Source: Pseudomonas sp. MWU16-30317 (GTDB lineage Bacteria; Pseudomonadota; Gammaproteobacteria; Pseudomonadales; Pseudomonadaceae). Taken from it: a DNA stretch of 64,000 nucleotides. How positions within the stretch are numbered: position 1 is the stretch's first letter; the number at the start of each line of letters is the position of its first letter. This document shows positions 16,179-25,955 of this stretch, one piece after another. The stretch is from NCBI RefSeq assembly GCF_020515695.1, contig NZ_JAIWJA010000001.1:62001-126000 (forward strand), read 5' to 3'. The position numbers and the translations under genes were made by a program. The notes under the pieces were generated by a model. That model saw nothing but the letters and a program-made list of their open reading frames with translations. It did no database searches and was not told the origin of the DNA.

Positions 16179-17523
16179 TCGGCACATTCCCCACCAACCG
16201 AAACTCGTCATAGCTCCCATCAATCTGCCCGCCGCTGGCCCGATGGTTGTAAACAATGGTACGTAACACCGCATTCTTCAGCCGCCCCGACTGAACGGTG
16301 TACGCCACCATCAACCCGTTCTCGTCATGCTTGGCGCCATCCAGCCCGCGCACGTTGTAGCCGGTGTTGCGGCCATTACGGTCGCCGTCGTAATGGGTGC
16401 CATCGATATTCCAGCCCTTGGCGTGCCACAGGGTGGCGGTCAGGCCGGGGAGGCCGTAGGCAGCCAGGTCGAGGTCATAGCGCAGTTGCCAGGATTTTTC
16501 GTTGGGGCCGTTGTAGTCCGAGTACAGCGAGTTGGCCATGTAGTTGCCGGTGGACTCCCAGACGTAGTCGAAGTATTCATCGCCGAAGATCTGCTGCCAG
16601 GCCAGGGTCACGCTATGGGCCAGGTGGGTGCCGGTCAAGGCCAGGCTGTAGGCGTTGTTGTCGATGTAGCCCAGGCGCTGATCGCCTTGGTCGCGGGTGT
16701 GGTAGTAGTTGAAGGCGGTCTTGAGGGCGACCTTGGCTTTGTCGCCGCTGCGCTGGGTGATGCCGAGATAAGTCTGGTCCCACATATTTTCGAAGCGCGA
16801 GGCGTAGAGGCTGGCTTCCAGGCCGTAGCCGGGCTTGAGGGTGCCGCCGACGTAGCTGATGCGCTCGCCGGTATAGGCGCGGTTGCCGAAGGTGGTGGTC
16901 AGGCGTTCGGCGCCAGTGCCGGTGCGTGGGATGGCGCGCTCGAAGGTGCCGGCTTGCAGGGCCAGGCGGTCCCATTCGTTGCTGTAGAGGGCTACACCCT
17001 GAAAGCTGGAGGGCAGGGCGCGGTTGTCCTTGTAGCGCAGCATGGGGTTTTCGGTCATCAGGCGGCCGGCCTTGAGTTCGGTGCCGGACACCCGCAGGCG
17101 AATGTCGCCGACGCCGAGGCGGCTCCAGGTCGGCAGTGCGTCACCGTTGCCGTTGACCAGCACGCGGTCGCCACCGTTGGCGACGTCGCCGTGGCCGCGG
17201 TCCAGGGTCACGGCGCTGAACAGGCTGGCGTCGACGCCGAAGCCGATCAGGCCCTGGGTGTAGCCCGAGCTGTATTTGAGCATGCTGGTCTGCACCCAGG
17301 TCTCGCGAGTGCGGGTAGGCTGGTTGCCGCCAGGTTTTTGGATGACCAGGTGGGTGGAGCGTTTGGTGTGCTGGCTGGAGTAGTAATGGCGCAGATTGAG
17401 GTCCAGCGCACTGCCCTCGATAAACCCCGTCGCTTGGGCCTGAGCGTTGTCGGCGCTGGCGGTCTCGGTCAGCACGCTGGTGCCGCAGGCCAGGGTGGCG
17501 GTGAACAGAAGCCGTTGGAACAT
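16165..17523 (-). CDS. OprD-family outer-membrane porin
   Basis: A 452-residue precursor with a signal peptide of about 24 residues (cleavage near TASA/DNAQA), the OprD opening GFIEGSALDLNLRHYY, alternating aromatic and polar beta-strands, and a C-terminal phenylalanine typical of BAM substrates (PINIF). OprD proteins are substrate-specific channels for amino acids, peptides or aromatic acids in pseudomonads. It is last in a minus-strand set with an MHS transporter and an amidase; the 105-bp gap before it allows co-transcription. The set would bring an amide across both membranes and hydrolyse it. Confidence 0.95.
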   Translation of the reverse strand: MFQRLLFTATLACGTSVLTETASADNAQAQATGFIEGSALDLNLRHYYSSQHTKRSTHLVIQKPGGNQPTRTRETWVQTSMLKYSSGYTQGLIGFGVDASLFSAVTLDRGHGDVANGGDRVLVNGNGDALPTWSRLGVGDIRLRVSGTELKAGRLMTENPMLRYKDNRALPSSFQGVALYSNEWDRLALQAGTFERAIPRTGTGAERLTTTFGNRAYTGERISYVGGTLKPGYGLEASLYASRFENMWDQTYLGITQRSGDKAKVALKTAFNYYHTRDQGDQRLGYIDNNAYSLALTGTHLAHSVTLAWQQIFGDEYFDYVWESTGNYMANSLYSDYNGPNEKSWQLRYDLDLAAYGLPGLTATLWHAKGWNIDGTHYDGDRNGRNTGYNVRGLDGAKHDENGLMVAYTVQSGRLKNAVLRTIVYNHRASGGQIDGSYDEFRLVGNVPINIF

Positions 17524-17628
17524 GATGAACCCCCAAATCGAAGACGTCAGACGGCCGCCCCGGCTGCTGTGCGGGCAGCCGGTATCGGTCGTTAAAAGTG
17601 GTTGGGGCAGCTAGCTAAAGAGGGATGT

Positions 17629-18948
17629 TCAGCGTACGCCGGCTTCTCGGAGCTTTGGCGCAAGGGCTGTCTGCGCAGCCTGAGTGGGACGTGTTTCGTG
17701 GGCGAACCAGGCCGAGGTGAGGCACACCAGATTGGCCACCAGCAGGTACCAGACCGGCGACATCGGATCGCCGGTGGTGCCGATCAGCCAGGTGATGATG
17801 ATCTGTGCGGTGCCGCCGAAGGCCGCGACGCCGAAGGCATAGACGATCGAGAATCCGGTGGAACGCACCGCCTTGGGGAAGCTCTCGACCAGCAGCACGA
17901 TCAACGCCGCGCCGCTCATACCGTGCAGGCCAGAGAGCACTGCCAAAGTGATCAGGAAGGTGCTCGGGCTGGGGTGCGCGGTCATCAACTGCAGAGCCGG
18001 GAACAGCACCAGCAGCAGGATAATGCGCGGGATCATCAGGATGCGCTTTCGGCCATAACGGTCGCAGAGCATGCCGCCCGCCACCGCGCACACTGCCATG
18101 GCGGCGCCGGCCACCAAGGTGGAGAGCATCGAGATGCCGGTGGGCAGGTGCAGTTCGGTGATGGCGAAGGTGGTCATGTAGTTGAGGAAGTACTGGGTGA
18201 TTGTGCTGCCCGAGAGGATCAGCAAACCCAGCACCAGGGCGCGGCGATGCTGGCCGAGGATTTCGCGCACCAAGGCGGCAGTGCTGGCGCTCTCGCCTTG
18301 ACCGTGGAAAGTCTCGGCCAGGTTGCGGCGGATGTAGATGCCGATCGGCAGCACCAGCAGGCCGAACACGAAGGGCACGCGCCAGCCCCAGCTGTTGAGG
18401 TCCTCGGGGGACAGCACGCGGGTCAGGGTGTAGCCCACCAGGCCGGCGACCATCGCCGCGACGCCTTGGGCGACCACTTGCCAGCAGGCATAGGTGCCGC
18501 GCTTGTGCTCGGGGGCGGCCTCAAGGATATAGGTGGTGGCCGGGCCGGCTTCTCCGCCCCAGGCCAGGCCCTGAATCAGCCGGGTCAGCACCAGCAAAAT
18601 CGGCGCGGCGACGCCGATGCTGTCGTAGCCCGGCAGGATGGCGATGCTGCCGGTACCCACGGCCATCATCACCAGGGTCAACAGCATCGCCGGCTTGCGT
18701 CCGACGCGGTCGGCGTAAGAACCGATCAGCACCGCGCCGAGCGGGCGTACCACAAAGCCTATGCCAAAGGCGGTGACCGTCAGCATCAGGCTGAGGAAGG
18801 CGTTGTCGCTGGGGAAGAAGGTGTGGCCGATCATCACGGCGAAGGTGGCGTACACCCCGAAATCGAAAAACTCCACGGCATTGCCCAGCACCACGGCAAA
18901 GATGCTTTTGCCGCTGGCAGTGCCTTGAGACGTTGACTGGCTGTGCAT
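17629..18948 (-). CDS. MFS transporter, MHS type
   Basis: A 439-residue, 12-helix MHS transporter: AVEFFDFGVYATFAV in helix 1, ADRVGRKP in the first loop, LAWGGEAGP in helix 5 and CDRYGRKR in the second half. It is more distant from the mirrored pair at 7.4-12.2 kb. It lies 68 bp downstream of the amidase and 105 bp upstream of the OprD porin on the same strand. The three genes form a plausible import-and-hydrolysis operon for an amide or its product. Substrate unknown. Confidence 0.92.
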   Translation of the reverse strand: MHSQSTSQGTASGKSIFAVVLGNAVEFFDFGVYATFAVMIGHTFFPSDNAFLSLMLTVTAFGIGFVVRPLGAVLIGSYADRVGRKPAMLLTLVMMAVGTGSIAILPGYDSIGVAAPILLVLTRLIQGLAWGGEAGPATTYILEAAPEHKRGTYACWQVVAQGVAAMVAGLVGYTLTRVLSPEDLNSWGWRVPFVFGLLVLPIGIYIRRNLAETFHGQGESASTAALVREILGQHRRALVLGLLILSGSTITQYFLNYMTTFAITELHLPTGISMLSTLVAGAAMAVCAVAGGMLCDRYGRKRILMIPRIILLLVLFPALQLMTAHPSPSTFLITLAVLSGLHGMSGAALIVLLVESFPKAVRSTGFSIVYAFGVAAFGGTAQIIITWLIGTTGDPMSPVWYLLVANLVCLTSAWFAHETRPTQAAQTALAPKLREAGVR

Positions 18949-19016
18949 ACGTGCCCCTTGAAAGTCATGCGTAGGTACCCGTCGCGCTGCGGGGCGGCGG
19001 GTCTGGTTGGGCAGTG

Positions 19017-20411
19017 TCAGAGGGATGCAGGTGTCGGCCAGCGGTGGATTGCGCCACGCCAGCTCTCATAGGTCTTGGCCACTTGCAGCAGCCATTGGTC
19101 ATTGAAGCGCGGCGCGACCATCTGCAGGCCGATGGGCATACCATCGGCGGCGAAACCGCAGTTGATCGACAGCGCCGGCTGCTCGCCCATGTTCCACGGC
19201 ACGGTGAAGACGATGTGTTCGAACGGCTGGCGCGGATTGCGCGTCGGTGACGGCCACTCGGCGGGGAAGGCATTGACCTGATTGGTGGGCGAAAGGATCA
19301 GGTCGACGTCTTCGAACACCTGGGTTGTGCGGCGACGCATCTCGAAGGTCTGGTTGAAGCCTTGCACCGCTTGCACGGCAGTCAACTGCTCGCCGGGTGC
19401 GGCCCATTCGCGGATATACGGCAGCACTTGCTCCAACTGCTGCGGGCTCAGCGCCGACAGTTCGGCCCATTGGCGCGCCTGCCAGAAACGGTCGAGGCCG
19501 TCGAGCTGCGCGCGGTCCATGATCGGCGCGATCACCCGCACGCTGGCGCCGTGGGCTTCGAACAGCCGCGCGGCCTGTTCCACCGCCTCGCAGACAAACC
19601 CCTCTGGTTGCAGGCCTGCGCCGGGTTCGAGCATCAGGCCGATCTTCAGGCCCTTGACGCTTAGCGGATCGTTGCGCCACGGCGTGCTCAGCGGCGGCAG
19701 CCCGGTGGCGTCGCGGCGGTCCGGGCGGGCCAGGTACTCCATCATCAGCACGCAGTCGTCTACGGTGCGGGTCATGGGCCCGGCGCAACGGCCGGTGTAA
19801 TACGGGTCGATGGGGATGCGCCCCAAGGTCGGCTTGAAGCCCACCAGCCCGCACCACGCAGCGGGCAGGCGTACCGAGCCGCCGATGTCGGTGCCGATGT
19901 GCAAGGGCCCGTAGCCGGCCGCCGCTGCTGCGGCCGCGCCAGAGCTTGAACCGCCCGTGTTGTTGGCGGTGTTCCAGGGGTTGCGGGTCACGCCGTGCAG
20001 GCTCGACAGCCCGGAGGACAGCATGCCGAAATCCGGCACCGTGGTCTTGGCAAAGAGGATCGCCCCGGCCTCGCGCATCCGTGCTGCGGGCGGTGCATCG
20101 ACCAGGCTAGGCTTGAGCCTGGTGGCCGCGGTACCCAGCGCAACCGAGGTGCCCTGACTGGCGATCAGCTCCTTGATGGTGACCGGCACCCCGTCCAGCG
20201 GGCCATTGGGCTCGCCCGTGTGCCAACGCTCGGTGGCCGCGCGGGCCTGGGCATGTACGCTGTGCGGATCGAAGGCGAACAGCGCGTTGATCTGCGGTTC
20301 CCAGCGCTGCACGTGGCTGATCAGGTGATCGTAATAATCGAGCGGCGACAGCTGCCGGCTGGCATACAGGGCCAGCAGTTGCGAGGCCGAGAGATCGTGC
20401 AAGTCAGTCAT
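19017..20411 (-). CDS. Amidase-signature family hydrolase
   Basis: A 464-residue amidase with the full Ser-cisSer-Lys triad: Lys80 in VTIKE, Ser155 in the glycine-serine stretch GGSSSGAAAA, and nucleophile Ser179 in TDIGGSVR. These enzymes hydrolyse carboxamides, aryl acylamides or indoleacetamide-like compounds to acid plus ammonia. ATG 20411 follows AAGGA 8 bases upstream; an ATG nine bases earlier is also in frame. It is first in the amidase-MHS-OprD set, with a 226-bp upstream region that diverges from the fimbrin-like gene. No signal peptide, so it is cytoplasmic. Confidence 0.93.
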   Translation of the reverse strand: MTDLHDLSASQLLALYASRQLSPLDYYDHLISHVQRWEPQINALFAFDPHSVHAQARAATERWHTGEPNGPLDGVPVTIKELIASQGTSVALGTAATRLKPSLVDAPPAARMREAGAILFAKTTVPDFGMLSSGLSSLHGVTRNPWNTANNTGGSSSGAAAAAAAGYGPLHIGTDIGGSVRLPAAWCGLVGFKPTLGRIPIDPYYTGRCAGPMTRTVDDCVLMMEYLARPDRRDATGLPPLSTPWRNDPLSVKGLKIGLMLEPGAGLQPEGFVCEAVEQAARLFEAHGASVRVIAPIMDRAQLDGLDRFWQARQWAELSALSPQQLEQVLPYIREWAAPGEQLTAVQAVQGFNQTFEMRRRTTQVFEDVDLILSPTNQVNAFPAEWPSPTRNPRQPFEHIVFTVPWNMGEQPALSINCGFAADGMPIGLQMVAPRFNDQWLLQVAKTYESWRGAIHRWPTPASL

Positions 20412-20637
20412 CGAACGCATCCTTGTAAGCGGCGGCGGGGTATGGATTGACTATAGGAAGTTGCGCCGCGGGGGACTAGCACAATAAAGGCGGGGCAGTG
20501 CTCACAAAAGCGTGACACTTGGGGATGTCGCTGCCCACCCGTGTGACCCAGCCCCAGGCCTCCGATGACTTTGTAACCACCCCTCAAGTTCTCCAGCAAA
20601 CCGGCGACACCATGGTTACCCCCCATGGAGCATGCCA

Positions 20638-21012
20638 ATGAATATCAAACGCCAGTCTTTCCCCGCAGTTGTGTGCCTCGTGATGGCCGGGGCCTGCAGC
20701 GCCGCATCGCTCCCGACTCAGGGCGTCATTCATTTTGAAGGCAGCATCGTCGAGGTCGGTTGCAACACAGCTGTCTCGGCGCAATCGGTCATCGAACTCA
20801 GCCGTTGTCCCTCCGCCAGTCAGGGCAGCACCTTCCAGGTAAAAAGCGTCGGCCCAGTGCAGGGCAACGTCGAGGATGCCCAGATCACCGCTCGGCTGAT
20901 CGAGGAGTCCCGAGGCGACAGTCGGTACTACAACCAGAACTATGTGCTGGTCGACAAGGCGGGCAGAACGATTACCTCCGGCATGTACGTGGTGACCGTC
21001 ACTTCGCCTTGA
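20638..21012 (+). CDS. Fimbrin-like (type 1 pilin-fold) small secreted protein
   Basis: A 124-residue precursor with a signal peptide (cleavage near CSA/ASLPT) and a short pilin-like domain: GVIHFEGSIVEVGCNTAV, a second cysteine about 20 residues on (SRCPS), and a final strand GMYVVTVTSP. The two cysteines are placed as in chaperone-usher subunits. ATG 20638 is set by GGAG 7 bases upstream; an ATG 6 bases earlier is too close to it. The gene stands alone with no usher or chaperone nearby, as is common for orphan fimbrial-like proteins in Pseudomonas. Function unknown. Confidence 0.75.
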   Translation: MNIKRQSFPAVVCLVMAGACSAASLPTQGVIHFEGSIVEVGCNTAVSAQSVIELSRCPSASQGSTFQVKSVGPVQGNVEDAQITARLIEESRGDSRYYNQNYVLVDKAGRTITSGMYVVTVTSP

Positions 21013-21190
21013 TGATCTTTGCCGCACAGCGGGAAGGACGCCAATAAATTTGACGTCAAAGGAACCACGCTATCTGCATGGTGTCATTTTGATATCGCGA
21101 TGCTGGCGTTTCACTACACGCCAGCATGAAGGGCCGCAGACGACTGCGTGACCGCCGCGCTCAATGACACTCAATAGCAGAGATAGCGTG

Positions 21191-22774
21191 ATGTTTGGAT
21201 CGATAGCAAAAGGGTTGGGAAACATCAGCGTTCGCGCAAAACTGACGCTGGGTTTTGCGCTGGTATTAGTACTGACCGTGCTGATTGCCTTGACCGGGTG
21301 GCGCGGCCTCGCAGCCCTGAGTGAGCGCGGCGACAAGCTGATCGAGATCACCAAGCTCAACGAGCAGGCACGGGACATGCGCATTGCGCGGTTGTCCTAC
21401 ACGCTGAAGCCCGACAGCGAGCACGCTGCGGCCGTGCTCAAAGCTGCAGACACTCTGGATCGCCAGATCGACGATATCCGTACCCAATTGGAGACACCCG
21501 AAAGCCTGCGCCTGGTTGATCAGGCCGATCGGGCGCTGGACCAGTACCGCACCCACTTCGGCGACTTCACTCAGGCCGTGCAAACGCAGAACGAAGATAA
21601 GTCTCGCCAGGCCCAGGACGCCTTGAACGTCGACATCGGCGCCTTGCTGCAAGCCAGCAAAGCGTTGTCGGCGGGGCAGACCGCCAAACGTGACCACGAC
21701 GTCAATCAAGCCAACCTGTGGCTGGGTGCCGCGTCTGCCTTGGCGCTGGTATTCGGCATCCTTGCCGCCTGGCTGATCACTCGCCTGATCGTCGTCCCGC
21801 TGAGGGTCACCCTTGAGGCCGCAGAGCGTGTTGCCCGTGGTGATCTGGGCCAGGACTTGATCGTCACTCGCCGTGACGAACTAGGGCAGCTGCAAAACAG
21901 CATGCAGAGTATGACCGTGAACTTGCGCGGCCTGATCGGCGGTATTCGCGATGGCGTGGTGCAAATCGCCAGCGCGGCCGAAGAGCTCTCGGCGGTCACC
22001 GAGCAAACCAGCGCCGGGGTCAACAGTCAGAAGGTCGAAACCGACCAGGTGGCTACGGCCATGAACGAGATGGCGGCCACCGTGCAGGAAGTCGCACGCA
22101 ACGCCGAACAAGCTTCGCAGGCGGCCGTGACGGCCAGCAACGATGCCCGAGACAGTGATGAGGTGGTGGCCCAGGCCATGACCCAGATCGAGCGCCTGGC
22201 CGCCGAAGTAGGGCATTCCACCACAGCGATGACCGAGCTCAAGCGCGAAAGCGACAAGATCGGCACTGTGCTGGACGTGATCAAGGCCGTCGCTCAGCAG
22301 ACCAACCTGCTGGCGCTCAACGCCGCCATCGAAGCCGCACGGGCAGGCGAAGCGGGCCGCGGCTTTGCCGTGGTCGCCGATGAAGTGCGCAGCCTGGCGC
22401 AGCGTACCCAGGCCTCCACTGAAGAGATCGAAGGCCTGATCGACGGCCTGCAAAAAGGTACCCAGCAGGTGTCCACCACGTTGGAAAACAGCCGCACGCT
22501 GACCGACAGCAGCGTTGAGCTGACGCGCCGGGCAGGCACTTCGCTGATGAATATCAGCCGCTCGGTGTCTTCCATCGAGTCCATGAACCAACAGATCGCT
22601 GCCGCAGCCGAGCAGCAGGCAGCAGTCGCCGAGGAGATCAACCGCAGCGTCTTGAATGTGCGCGATATCTCCGAGCAGACCTCGGCAGCCAGCGAAGAGA
22701 CGGCCTCGTCCAGTGTCGAACTGGCGCGCCTGGGTGTTCATCTGCAGGGATTGGTGGGTAGCTTCAAGCTCTGA
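21191..22774 (+). CDS. Methyl-accepting chemotaxis protein
   Basis: A 527-residue chemoreceptor. TM1 is about residues 16-38, the periplasmic sensor about 39-172 (size of a single four-helix bundle), TM2 about 174-196, HAMP about 197-250. The highly conserved signalling tip [19 protein letters not shown] is near residue 370. No C-terminal NWETF-type pentapeptide is present, as usual for pseudomonads. It is monocistronic. Its position between catabolic modules suggests sensing of one of the local substrates, but nothing in the sequence names a ligand. Confidence 0.95.
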   Translation: MFGSIAKGLGNISVRAKLTLGFALVLVLTVLIALTGWRGLAALSERGDKLIEITKLNEQARDMRIARLSYTLKPDSEHAAAVLKAADTLDRQIDDIRTQLETPESLRLVDQADRALDQYRTHFGDFTQAVQTQNEDKSRQAQDALNVDIGALLQASKALSAGQTAKRDHDVNQANLWLGAASALALVFGILAAWLITRLIVVPLRVTLEAAERVARGDLGQDLIVTRRDELGQLQNSMQSMTVNLRGLIGGIRDGVVQIASAAEELSAVTEQTSAGVNSQKVETDQVATAMNEMAATVQEVARNAEQASQAAVTASNDARDSDEVVAQAMTQIERLAAEVGHSTTAMTELKRESDKIGTVLDVIKAVAQQTNLLALNAAIEAARAGEAGRGFAVVADEVRSLAQRTQASTEEIEGLIDGLQKGTQQVSTTLENSRTLTDSSVELTRRAGTSLMNISRSVSSIESMNQQIAAAAEQQAAVAEEINRSVLNVRDISEQTSAASEETASSSVELARLGVHLQGLVGSFKL

Positions 22775-22841
22775 AATACCGGGCCATTGCGGCAGCTGCC
22801 TGGCTCAGGCAGCTGTCACAATGAGCTGGCGCCCGGGTATT
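22775..22841. terminator. Nested hairpin between convergent genes
   Basis: An inner perfect 10-bp stem (CAGCTGCCTG, loop GCT, CAGGCAGCTG; 22793-22815) sits inside an outer stem pairing AATACCGGGC (22775-22784) with GCCCGGGTATT (22831-22841, one extra G). It begins right after the chemoreceptor stop codon. No T-run follows, so it is a factor-assisted or cruciform-type element rather than a textbook terminator. Confidence 0.55.
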
Positions 22842-22993
22842 CAGGCAAATCCGGTCATGGCATACGGCACATAGCGTGCTTCAAGGTGGGTGATTTCTTC
22901 GGCGCTCAACGACAACTCCAGCGCGGTAATCGCATCGTCCAGCTGACTCACCTTGGAGGCACCGACAATCCGTGCGCTGACGCCTTTCTTAAC
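22841..22993 (-). pseudogene. Aldo/keto reductase, C-terminal remnant
   Basis: On the minus strand about 50 codons read as the end of an aldo/keto reductase: GVSARIVGASKVSQLDDAITALELSLSAEEITHLEARYVP followed by a stop. This matches the family's NADP-phosphate-binding end and final helices. Upstream of about 22993 the similarity stops and the DNA belongs to a different gene in another frame. Only the last sixth of a normal 330-350 residue reductase is left, so it is the scar of a deletion. Confidence 0.75.
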
Positions 22994-23220
22994 CTGAGGT
23001 TTTTCATCAAGCCTCTCATGTTCATCAGCGCCATCATGACTTCCAGTGTGATCAAGCCATAGGCGTGATGACCCAAGCCCCAGACGACCCACATGACGTT
23101 GCCGGCCGTGAAGCACCAGAATGCGACTACCCGGCGCTTCGCGCGCAACGAACCCATGAACCATGCCGCCAGCACGGTGATAGCCATGGCTGGCCATTGC
23201 AGCAATTCAACGAAATCCAT
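22948..23220 (-). CDS. Small membrane protein of unknown function, C-terminus probably altered by a deletion
   Basis: About 90 residues: MDFVELLQWPAMAITVLAAWFMGS, a short basic loop, then WCFTAGNVMWVVWGLGHHAYGLITLEVMMALMNMRG, giving about three membrane segments. Small proteins of this look in Pseudomonas are often labelled amino-acid-transporter-like, without evidence (recollection). ATG 23220 is preferred; ATG 23235 with an adjacent GGGGAGAG is the alternative. The last 15 to 18 codons overlap the aldo/keto reductase remnant in another frame, so the natural C-terminus was probably replaced when the neighbouring gene was deleted. It may or may not still function. Confidence 0.6.
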   Translation of the reverse strand: MDFVELLQWPAMAITVLAAWFMGSLRAKRRVVAFWCFTAGNVMWVVWGLGHHAYGLITLEVMMALMNMRGLMKNLRLRKASAHGLSVPPR

Positions 23221-23247
23221 AGCCCTGAAATCCATCTCTCCCCAGAC

Positions 23248-24471
23248 TCAAGCCGTCGGCGCACTGCTGATGACATCGCTTACCGGTAAGTCGCTGACCG
23301 TAACGCCAGGCGTCAGAATGACCTTTCTGCACTCTTCTTCCTTCTTGTCGAAGATCTTGTAGCCCTCGGCGGCCTGTTCGAGCGACATACGGTGAGTGAT
23401 GATCGCTTCCGGGGCCAGGCGGCCGGCTTCAATGTGCTCGAGCAGCTCAGGCAGGTAGCGTTGCACGTGCGTCTGGCCCATCCGGAAGGTCAGGCCCTTG
23501 TCGAAGGCATCACCGAACAGAAAACCGTGTATGAAGCCGGCGTAGACGCCCGGAACGCTCACCACGCCACCGCGCCTGACCGCAGCGATGCATTGGCGCA
23601 GTGCCTTGCCGCTACTGCCTTCGAGCTTGAGCGTGGCCAGTATGGTTTCGGTGGTGCTGCCTTTGGCCTCGAAGCCTACGGCGTCGACCACGCCGTCTAC
23701 ACCTCGGTTACCCGGGGTCTGGCGAATAATGGTATCGGCAGGGTCATCATCGTCATCGAAATTGATGGGGATCACCCCGTAGGTTTGCTGGGCATACGCC
23801 AGACGGTAAGCATGGTGATCGACCATGAATATCCGTTCAGCGCCGAGCATCCTGGCGACTGCAGCACATAGCAGGCCCACCGGCCCCGCGCCATAGATCG
23901 CGATGCTCGAGCCTTGGCCAATCTCGGTATTCTTCACTGCCTGGAAGGCGGTGGGCAGAATGTCCGAAAGAAACAGCACCTTCTCATCGGCCAAGGCCCC
24001 AGGGACCTTGAATGGCCCCGTGTTGGCTTGAGGCACACGCACGTATTCAGCCTGGCCACCCGGAATGCCGCCGTACAGATGGCTGAATCCGAACAGAGCA
24101 GCGCCTGGCGGGATGGCTTTCTTGTTGAGGATCGCGCCACGCCCGGTATTGGTCGTTTCGCACGCCGCAAACTGATCCAGCTGGCAGAAGAAGCAACTGC
24201 CACACGCGATGACAAAGGGAATGACCACTCGATCGCCACGGCTCACCGCAGTGACACCGGCGCCGACCTCTTCGACGATGCCCATGAACTCGTGCCCGAA
24301 AATGTCGCCATGCTCGGTTGCGGGAATCTTGCCTCGGTACAGATGCAGATCCGAGCCGCAGATCGCCGTGGCCGTCACCCGCAGGATGATGTCATCCGGC
24401 TGCTCCAGCACTGGATCGGGAACGGTGTCTACTTTGACATTGTGAGCGCCGTGGTAGGTGAGTGCTCTCAT
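23248..24471 (-). CDS. Zinc-dependent alcohol dehydrogenase, formaldehyde-dehydrogenase-like
   Basis: A 407-residue medium-chain dehydrogenase. The catalytic zinc site is visible in [12 protein letters not shown] and GHEFMG, the structural zinc cysteines in ACGSCFFCQ and CETTN, and the Rossmann motif in GAGPVG near residue 195. The long insertion after the structural zinc and the overall length of about 400 fit the glutathione-independent formaldehyde/aldehyde dismutase-like branch. It is monocistronic; the upstream 370 bp are empty. It probably oxidises formaldehyde or small alcohols with NAD. Confidence 0.88.
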   Translation of the reverse strand: MRALTYHGAHNVKVDTVPDPVLEQPDDIILRVTATAICGSDLHLYRGKIPATEHGDIFGHEFMGIVEEVGAGVTAVSRGDRVVIPFVIACGSCFFCQLDQFAACETTNTGRGAILNKKAIPPGAALFGFSHLYGGIPGGQAEYVRVPQANTGPFKVPGALADEKVLFLSDILPTAFQAVKNTEIGQGSSIAIYGAGPVGLLCAAVARMLGAERIFMVDHHAYRLAYAQQTYGVIPINFDDDDDPADTIIRQTPGNRGVDGVVDAVGFEAKGSTTETILATLKLEGSSGKALRQCIAAVRRGGVVSVPGVYAGFIHGFLFGDAFDKGLTFRMGQTHVQRYLPELLEHIEAGRLAPEAIITHRMSLEQAAEGYKIFDKKEEECRKVILTPGVTVSDLPVSDVISSAPTA

Positions 24472-24841
24472 GACCGGTCTGCCTTTTTATGAATGGTGAT
24501 CTAGTGAGCGAGCGGGTTGGCGGGAAGTTCAAGCGGACTTCCCGGTGGCCGCTCAGGGTTGGCCAGCATCGTTGCCTTGCTCAGCCAGAAAAGGGCGTGG
24601 TGATTGGTCTTCAGTCGGATAAGTACGCTCGAAGGCTCTGGAGTGGGCCTTTAAGCTGGGTGATCGAGGCGGGGCGAGTTCAAGCGCATACAGCGTTGGG
24701 GGGGAGGGCGGATAGTGCGAAAAGCATGTTTGCCAAGATCGTCTGCGCGGCGGGCAACGCCACCGGCACGGTCAAGGAGGTGATGAAAAACGACGGGTTT
24801 GACAGCGGCCCAGGCAACCTGAGGTTGCCCGGGCCATCGAC
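24472..24841. other. 370-bp intergenic region, no supported gene
   Basis: The region contains the promoter of the zinc dehydrogenase (minus strand) on its left and the 3' flank of the PA2169-type gene on its right. An open plus-strand frame across it has no ribosome site or recognisable domain and ends through the 24807-24835 hairpin. A stretch from about 24725 to 24800 has codon-like composition and may be the remnant of a lost small gene. Nothing else stands out. Confidence 0.5.
24807..24835 (-). terminator. Hairpin downstream of the PA2169-type gene
   Basis: A 14-bp stem (GGCCCAGGCAACCT against AGGTTGCCCGGGCC, one wobble pair) with a minimal loop, 7 bp after the stop codon of the minus-strand gene. 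No T-run follows on that strand, so termination strength is uncertain. Confidence 0.6.
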
Positions 24842-25303
24842 TTATTTCTGAGCGCGGGCCTGATCACGCAGCGCTTTGATCTGGTCGTGATTACGCAGCA
24901 CGCCGTCATACTGCTTTTGAATGACTGCGCGGATGTCCGGAGTCAGATCCTGATTTTCCAACGCCTTGCTGTAGCTCTTTTTAGCCACGTCTTCACCGCG
25001 TTCAGCTTCATTGAGCAGTGCGGCGTCATCTTTACCGGTAATTGCCGATTTCAGATCGACCCAGCGGCGGTGCAGGTCGGCACTCACGCTGGTGGTGGTC
25101 TCTGGATCACCGCCAAGGCCTCTTACCAGGCTTTGCAGCTCGGCAGCGCCGCTCGCGGTATCCGCCGCGCGGCTGGTGAATACGCTGCGCAGGTGTTCGT
25201 TTTTGGTGTGTTCAGCCAGATCCTTGAAGCCCGCTTCCCCATCCTTCGAGGTCTCGATCAGGTCATTGAGTACCTTGATGGTTTCTTTATGAACGTCGGT
25301 CAT
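24842..25303 (-). CDS. PA2169-family four-helix-bundle protein (DUF2383)
   Basis: A 153-residue, all-helical, charged protein. The DUF2383 pattern is ETIKVLNDLIETSKDGEAGF, then ELQSLVRGLGGDPE, RRWVDLKSAI, and a third and fourth helix with RGEDVAKKSYSKAL and RAVIQKQYDGVLRNHDQI. The fold is ferritin-like, with conserved Glu/His positions that could bind iron; the role is thought to be in stress or anaerobic physiology but is not established. ATG 25303 (MTDVHKE) is the family start; the longer frame upstream is not. It stands alone and is unrelated to the catabolic modules. Confidence 0.85.
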   Translation of the reverse strand: MTDVHKETIKVLNDLIETSKDGEAGFKDLAEHTKNEHLRSVFTSRAADTASGAAELQSLVRGLGGDPETTTSVSADLHRRWVDLKSAITGKDDAALLNEAERGEDVAKKSYSKALENQDLTPDIRAVIQKQYDGVLRNHDQIKALRDQARAQK

Positions 25304-25525
25304 TTCAATATCTCCGATTGGACGGCCCGGCTCAGGCCCAAGAGGCAGCCATGGTGATGCGCTAGATGCGCACGCAGAGATTAGGTAGCTCAGGTCGGAT
25401 GAAGGTTCCAAGTTTCGGCACCTTGTTGATAGAACGAAATGTACCAGCAGGATTTTATCCGGCTTGATGCTCGATAATACCCGCTCTGGATGAAGTCCCG
25501 CATTTGGCCCCGTTTGGAATTGAAG

Positions 25526-25939
25526 ATGAAAAACAACATGAAATCGCTGTGCCTTTTACCTTTGATGGCGTGCCTGTTCACCCCGCTGGGTTATGCCGAA
25601 GACTGTGACAACGCTACCACCCAGGCCGATATGAACGCCTGCGCCGGCCGCCAGTACCAGGCGGCCGATAAAACACTCAATAGCGTTTATCAGCAGATTA
25701 CCCAGCGCTTGAAAGGCGCTGCTGACACTAAAAAGCGGCTGGTCGGCGCACAACGATCCTGGGTCAGCTGGCGCGACGCCGAGTGCGAATTCGCGGCCTC
25801 TGGAGTCAGCGGTGGCAGCGTCTATCCGCTAGTCCACCTCAATTGCCTGACGGCGCAAACGTCGTCGCGTACCGAGGCGCTGAAGGAGTATCTCAAGTGT
25901 CAGGAAGGTGACCTGAGCTGCCCGGTGCCGGCGCAGTAA
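25526..25939 (+). CDS. LprI-like secreted protein (DUF1311)
   Basis: A 137-residue precursor with a signal peptide cleaved near GYA/EDCDN, followed by the DUF1311 pattern: CDNATTQADMNACAGRQYQAADKTLNSVYQQI, then RLVGAQRSWVSWRDAECEF. Four conserved cysteines probably form disulfides in the periplasm. The family includes lysozyme-inhibitor LprI-type proteins, but most members have no proven role. ATG 25526 is preferred because GGAATTGAAG precedes it; ATG 25538 would also give a signal peptide. It is convergent with the chemoreceptor that ends 17 bp away. Confidence 0.85.
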   Translation: MKNNMKSLCLLPLMACLFTPLGYAEDCDNATTQADMNACAGRQYQAADKTLNSVYQQITQRLKGAADTKKRLVGAQRSWVSWRDAECEFAASGVSGGSVYPLVHLNCLTAQTSSRTEALKEYLKCQEGDLSCPVPAQ

Positions 25940-25955
25940 GCCGCGCGCTAGTAGA

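Noticed and set aside
24489..24851. A 120-codon plus-strand frame in the 370-bp gap
   Set aside because: No ribosome site or domain and it ends through a terminator-like hairpin and into the next gene.
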